From NCBI GenBank assembly GCA_016735415.1, contig JAERRP010000897.1, positions 1-9,839 on the forward strand: a DNA stretch of 9,839 nt, written 5' to 3'. The notes under the pieces were generated by a model that was not told where the DNA came from, ran no database searches, and saw only the letters and a list, made by a program, of their open reading frames with translations. This document shows positions 6,693 to 9,839 of the stretch, piece after piece. The translations under genes were made by a program, and so were the position numbers. Numbering within the stretch: the stretch's first letter is position 1; every line of letters begins with the position of its first letter. This DNA is from Desulfobacterales bacterium (lineage in GTDB: Bacteria > Desulfobacterota > Desulfobacteria > Desulfobacterales > UBA5852).

Positions 6693-6816
6693 GACGGCTT
6701 CGTAAAAAGTCCAATATCTGCGTTATGCGGCCTTCCTCGTCACTGCGGCGTACGCTAAGTACGCTTCATTCCTCGGAATTTGCGAGCCTTGATCTTGAAC
6801 TTTTTACAAAGCCGTC
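6693..6816. repeat. 124-bp palindromic repeat (MITE- or REP-like) between clpX and lon
   Basis: The ends GACGGCTTCGTAAAAAGT (6693-6710) and ACTTTTTACAAAGCCGTC (6799-6816) are reverse complements over 18 bp with one mismatch. Pairing continues imperfectly inward (CCAATATC against GATCTTGA). The centre holds a second perfect hairpin, GCGTAC (6748-6753) with GTACGC (6759-6764). It encodes no protein. The layout of matching terminal inverted repeats around a structured core is that of a miniature inverted-repeat element. I recall this end sequence recurring in Desulfobacteraceae genomes, which is memory rather than something seen here. No target duplication is visible next to the ends. Confidence 0.8.
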
Positions 6817-6923
6817 TATATGTGGACCCTTTACGAATTCGTCAATCATGTGGGCTCAAGAATCCCGCCACGCCTTTTCACACAAACGGTGATAACATCC
6901 CGGTCTCGAAATACCTGTTCCCG

Positions 6924-6952
6924 TTCAAGATTTCGCCGGTAAATGCGATAAT
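6924..6952 (+). promoter_or_regulatory. Second, upstream promoter candidate for lon
   Basis: TTCAAG (6924-6929) and GATAAT (6947-6952) are separated by 17 nt. The -10 is close to TATAAT and the -35 is moderate. It lies between the palindromic repeat and the better candidate just downstream. Either or both could serve lon. Confidence 0.4.
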
Positions 6953-6976
6953 GGTCTGAAAGGGATGCGGCAGCCC

Positions 6977-7005
6977 TTGAAATGCAAGCGAATGGAAACT
7001 ATTTT
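6977..7005 (+). promoter_or_regulatory. Likely promoter of lon
   Basis: TTGAAA (6977-6982) and TATTTT (7000-7005) are spaced by 17 nt, a good sigma70 arrangement. The preceding C gives CTTGAAA, the -35 of heat-shock sigma32 promoters, but the matching CCCCAT-type -10 is absent. Transcription would start near 7012, leaving an untranslated leader of about 115 nt before the lon ATG at 7127. The leader has no clear riboswitch. No CIRCE-type operator was seen. Confidence 0.6.
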
Positions 7006-7126
7006 ATAGATGGTGGCAGACATTGAATGCCGCGACCCGATACAGGCAATAATAAACGGCACAACAACTCCGGCGGGCAAGTTTCGTCGGTGTGCCCCCA
7101 AACAGGTGATCAGAAAGATAAATATC

Positions 7127-9565
7127 ATGGCGAATATACCTAAAATTTTCAAGGACGACCTCGAGTCCACCCTAACCCGCCTGCCCCTCTTGCCACTGAG
7201 GGACATTGTCGTTTTTCCGCATATGGTCGCGCCCCTGTTCGTGGGACGCACTAAATCCGTCAACGCGCTTTCGGATGCCATGGGGAAAAACAAACGGGTA
7301 TTCCTGGCCACTCAGAAAAAAGCCGGGGTGGACAGCCCGGAGGAAAACGATATCAACCGGGTCGGCACCATCGGCAAGGTTTTGCAGCTGCTCAAGCTGC
7401 CGGACGGTACCGTCAAGGCGCTGGTCGAAGGTGAAGTCCGGGCCAAGGTCATTCAGTTTCTGGAGGAGGATGACTTTTTCAAGGTGACGCTTGACCCTCT
7501 CCCGGTAACGCCGGTCGAGGACCTCGAATCCAAGGCGCTGTGTCGCTCGCTGATCGAAAATTTTAAGGAATATGCCAAGCTCAACAAAAGCATTTCCAAG
7601 GAACTGATGGAGAGCGTCATCGAGATCACGGAACCGTCCAAACTGGCGGATACCGTGGCGGCGCACTTTGCTTTCAAGGTCGAAGACAAGCAGCGGCTGC
7701 TGGAAACGGTATCGCCGGTGGACCGGGTGTCCCAGCTGGTGGGTCTTATCCGGATGGAGATCGAAGTGGGCCGAATGGATCAGCGCATCAAGGGCCGGGT
7801 CAAGGACCAGATGGAAAAAACCCAGCGCCAGTATTACCTGAACGAGCAGATGCGGGCGATCAAAAAAGAAATGGGGGCTGAAGACGATCCCGGCGAGGAA
7901 CTGGATGATCTTGCAAAACGCATCGACGAAAAGAAGATGTCGGAAGAGGCCAGCGAAAAGGTCAAGCAGGAGTTCCGCAAGCTCAAGATGATGACGCCCA
8001 TGTCGGCCGAAGCCACAGTGGTGCGCAATTACATCGACTGGTTGATCAGCCTGCCCTGGGACGAGCAGAGCGAGATCAATCAGGACCTGAACGCCGCCGA
8101 GGTCATTCTGGATGAGGACCACTACGGGCTCAAAAAGCCCAAGGAAAGAATTATCGAATATCTGGCCGTGCAGACCTTGACCCGGAAGGTCAGGGGACCG
8201 ATTCTCTGTCTGGTGGGCCCCCCGGGCGTGGGCAAGACCTCGCTGGCCAAGTCGGTGTCCCGGGCCACGGGCCGTAAATATGTCCGTCTGTCGCTGGGCG
8301 GGGTGCGTGATGAAGCAGAAATTCGCGGTCATCGCCGGACCTATATCGGGGCGCTGCCGGGCAAGATTATCCAGTCCCTTAAGAAAGCGGGTGTCAATAA
8401 TCCTGTTTTCTGCCTGGATGAAGTCGACAAAATGAGCATGGATTTCCGGGGTGATCCTTCCGCCGCGCTGCTTGAAGTTTTGGATCCCGAGCAGAATTTC
8501 AGCTTTAACGACCACTATCTGGACGTGGATTACGACCTTTCGGATATCCTCTTCATCACCACGGCCAATACCCTTCCGGATATCCCCCTGCCTTTGCAGG
8601 ACCGCATGGAAATTATCCGGCTGCCCGGCTATACCGAGTACGAGAAATACAACATTGCCAAAGATTTTCTGGTCGCCAAGCAGATCGAAGCCAACGGCCT
8701 CAAGGACAAGGAGATCAACTTTTCCAAGAATGCCATTCTTACCATCATCCGGCGCTTCACGCGCGAGGCCGGCGTGCGCAACCTGGAACGCGAAATCGCT
8801 TCCATCTGTCGCAAGATTGCCAAGCAGGTCGTGAAAAATGAAGGCAACGGCAGGTACCGGGTTACCGCCCAGTCGATTCCCAAATACCTGGGGCCGGAGC
8901 GCTTCAAGCAGGATCAGATCGAAGACAAAGATCAGGTCGGGATGGTGACCGGCCTGGCCTGGACCCAGGTGGGCGGCGAACTGCTGATTGTGGAAACCCT
9001 CACCATGCCGGGCAAGGGCAACGTCACCGTTACAGGTAAGCTGGGTGAGGTCATGAAAGAGTCGGCCCAGGCGGCGGTCAGTTACGTGCGCTCGCGGACC
9101 AACAACCTGATGATCGACAACAAGTTCTATAAAAAACTCGACCTTCATATCCACATCCCGGAGGGCGCAATCCCCAAGGACGGCCCCTCGGCCGGCATCG
9201 CCATGTGTGCTTCCATCGTCTCGGCCCTCACCAAACACCCGGTTCATCGCGATATCGCCATGACCGGCGAGATCACGCTGCGCGGGAGGGTACTGCCCAT
9301 CGGCGGCCTGAAGGAAAAGGTCATCGCGGCCCATCGGGGCGGTATCAAGAAGATTCTGATTCCCAAAGAAAACGAGAAGGACCTCAAGGATATCCCCAGG
9401 GCCGTGATCCGCGATCTCGAGCTGGTGACTGTGGAACATATGGACGAAGTGCTCACCCATGCCCTGATCGTGGGGGAGGGCGAGCGGCTGTTCCTGGAAG
9501 TGGCTATGCCGCTGGCCATGGTCGAAGACAAGAGCGAAGACAATCAAACCGCTCCCCTGAACTGA
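7127..9565 (+). CDS. lon: ATP-dependent protease Lon
   Basis: This 812-residue protease forms a soluble hexamer that removes misfolded and short-lived regulatory proteins. The N-terminal substrate domain (about 18-310) begins with the hallmark LPLLPLRDIVVFPHMVAPLF. The AAA+ module has Walker A GPPGVGKT (364-371) and Walker B FCLDEVDK (428-435). The protease domain has catalytic Ser688 in KDGPSAG and Lys731 in GGLKEKV, 43 residues apart as in E. coli Lon (679/722). I chose ATG 7127 (MANIPKIF). The frame is open back to an ATG at 7010, but that extra 39-residue piece is unlike Lon, and the likely promoter starts transcription at about 7012, past that ATG. The ribosome binding site at 7127 is weak. 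It lies 501 nt after clpX and so is probably a separate transcription unit. The tail MVEDKSEDNQTAPLN is non-conserved. Confidence 0.98.
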   Translation: MANIPKIFKDDLESTLTRLPLLPLRDIVVFPHMVAPLFVGRTKSVNALSDAMGKNKRVFLATQKKAGVDSPEENDINRVGTIGKVLQLLKLPDGTVKALVEGEVRAKVIQFLEEDDFFKVTLDPLPVTPVEDLESKALCRSLIENFKEYAKLNKSISKELMESVIEITEPSKLADTVAAHFAFKVEDKQRLLETVSPVDRVSQLVGLIRMEIEVGRMDQRIKGRVKDQMEKTQRQYYLNEQMRAIKKEMGAEDDPGEELDDLAKRIDEKKMSEEASEKVKQEFRKLKMMTPMSAEATVVRNYIDWLISLPWDEQSEINQDLNAAEVILDEDHYGLKKPKERIIEYLAVQTLTRKVRGPILCLVGPPGVGKTSLAKSVSRATGRKYVRLSLGGVRDEAEIRGHRRTYIGALPGKIIQSLKKAGVNNPVFCLDEVDKMSMDFRGDPSAALLEVLDPEQNFSFNDHYLDVDYDLSDILFITTANTLPDIPLPLQDRMEIIRLPGYTEYEKYNIAKDFLVAKQIEANGLKDKEINFSKNAILTIIRRFTREAGVRNLEREIASICRKIAKQVVKNEGNGRYRVTAQSIPKYLGPERFKQDQIEDKDQVGMVTGLAWTQVGGELLIVETLTMPGKGNVTVTGKLGEVMKESAQAAVSYVRSRTNNLMIDNKFYKKLDLHIHIPEGAIPKDGPSAGIAMCASIVSALTKHPVHRDIAMTGEITLRGRVLPIGGLKEKVIAAHRGGIKKILIPKENEKDLKDIPRAVIRDLELVTVEHMDEVLTHALIVGEGERLFLEVAMPLAMVEDKSEDNQTAPLN

Positions 9566-9598
9566 TGATCGCGGAGGCCTGTATTTCAATGATTTCGC

Positions 9599-9627
9599 TT
9601 GACACCCGGAGGGGTTTAAAGTACTTA
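9599..9627 (+). promoter_or_regulatory. Promoter candidate for tRNA-Val
   Basis: A perfect TTGACA (9599-9604) is followed after 17 nt by TACTTA (9622-9627), a mediocre -10 box. Transcription would begin near 9634, some 9 nt ahead of the tRNA. It starts 34 nt after the lon stop. No intrinsic terminator is seen between lon and it. Confidence 0.55.
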
Positions 9628-9642
9628 GGCCACTCGCTCCAT

Positions 9643-9718
9643 GGGCGGGTAGCTCAGTTGGGAGAGCATCGGCCTTACAAGCCGAGGGTCACAGGTTCAA
9701 GCCCTGTTCCGCCCACCA
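9643..9718 (+). tRNA. tRNA-Val (anticodon UAC)
   Basis: A full cloverleaf: acceptor GGGCGGG/TCCGCCC (last pair G-U), D arm GCTC/GAGC, anticodon stem TCGGC/GCCGA around CTTACAA (anticodon TAC), T arm ACAGG/CCTGT with TTCAAGC, discriminator A and encoded CCA (9716-9718). It reads GUN valine codons. Confidence 0.97.
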
Positions 9719-9726
9719 CTTACTTG

Positions 9727-9756
9727 TTGACGAATCCCCGGGAAAGTGATTATAGA
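9727..9756 (+). promoter_or_regulatory. Promoter candidate for tRNA-Asp
   Basis: TTGACG (9727-9732) and TATAGA (9751-9756) are separated by 18 nt, with an AT-rich stretch following. The start would fall near 9763, about 11 nt before tRNA-Asp. The tRNA may also be read from the tRNA-Val promoter. Confidence 0.5.
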
Positions 9757-9773
9757 TAGACTTTAAATTTTGC

Positions 9774-9839
9774 GGGGGCGTAGTTCAGTTCTGGTTAGAA
9801 CGCCGGCCTGTCACGCCGGAGGTCGCGAGTTCGAGTCTC
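9774..9839 (+). tRNA. tRNA-Asp (anticodon GUC), cut by the window end
   Basis: Acceptor 5' strand GGGGGCG, then TA, D arm GTTC/GAAC, anticodon stem CCGGC/GCCGG around CTGTCAC (anticodon GTC), and T arm GCGAG with TTCGAGT. The sequence stops within the 3' half of the T stem, so the last ~11 nt including the acceptor 3' strand and any CCA lie outside. Everything visible is regular. Confidence 0.95.

Noticed and set aside
7172..9589. An 805-codon open frame antisense to lon
   Set aside because: It mirrors the GC-rich codon pattern of lon, its product is a His/Asp/Leu/Gln-rich mix without domains, and lon itself is unmistakable. Shadow frame.
9205..9759. Plus-strand frame of 184 codons overlapping the lon end and tRNA-Val
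   Set aside because: It is out of frame with lon and runs through the tRNA (GRVAQLGEHRPYKPRVTGSSPVPPT is the standard tRNA mistranslation).

Overview
The window looks like a chromosomal segment of a sulfate-reducing deltaproteobacterium (Desulfobacterota, probably Desulfobacteraceae-like). Three things point there: the gene order tig-clpP-clpX-lon, the sequence style of those proteins, and a 124-bp palindromic repeat with GACGGCTTCGTAAAAAGT-type ends that I recall as common in that group. The lineage call is inference from memory, not a database match.

Left part (1 to about 2613) is accessory DNA. It opens with the 3' end of an unrecognised gene. Next comes a nearly complete group II intron of about 2.03 kb with an intact reverse transcriptase/maturase, recognisable domains V and VI, and a 12-bp tandem repeat in its 5' RNA domain. 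The intron lies antisense in what looks like the remnant of a REP-associated (RAYT-type) transposase reading frame. That remnant abuts the 3' end of a tRNA-Pro(UGG) gene, a typical integration spot for mobile DNA.

Middle part (2614-3335): tRNA-Pro (minus) and tRNA-Leu(UAG) (plus) are divergent. tRNA-Leu has a very good sigma70 promoter. A roughly 320-bp leader without genes precedes tig.

Right part (3336-9565) is a protein quality-control cluster on the plus strand. Trigger factor catches nascent chains at the ribosome. ClpP peptidase and its unfoldase ClpX form the ATP-dependent ClpXP protease, and their genes overlap by 11 nt. Lon is a second ATP-dependent protease. All four are full length with intact catalytic motifs. 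Lon is separated from clpX by about 500 bp holding two inverted-repeat structures, one of them the mobile-looking 124-bp palindrome, and it has its own promoter. The window ends with tRNA-Val(UAC) and a truncated tRNA-Asp(GUC), each with a promoter candidate just upstream.

I found no clearly new defence or biosynthetic system. The most interesting material is the group II intron with its odd features, the transposase remnant it interrupts, and the palindromic repeat between clpX and lon.
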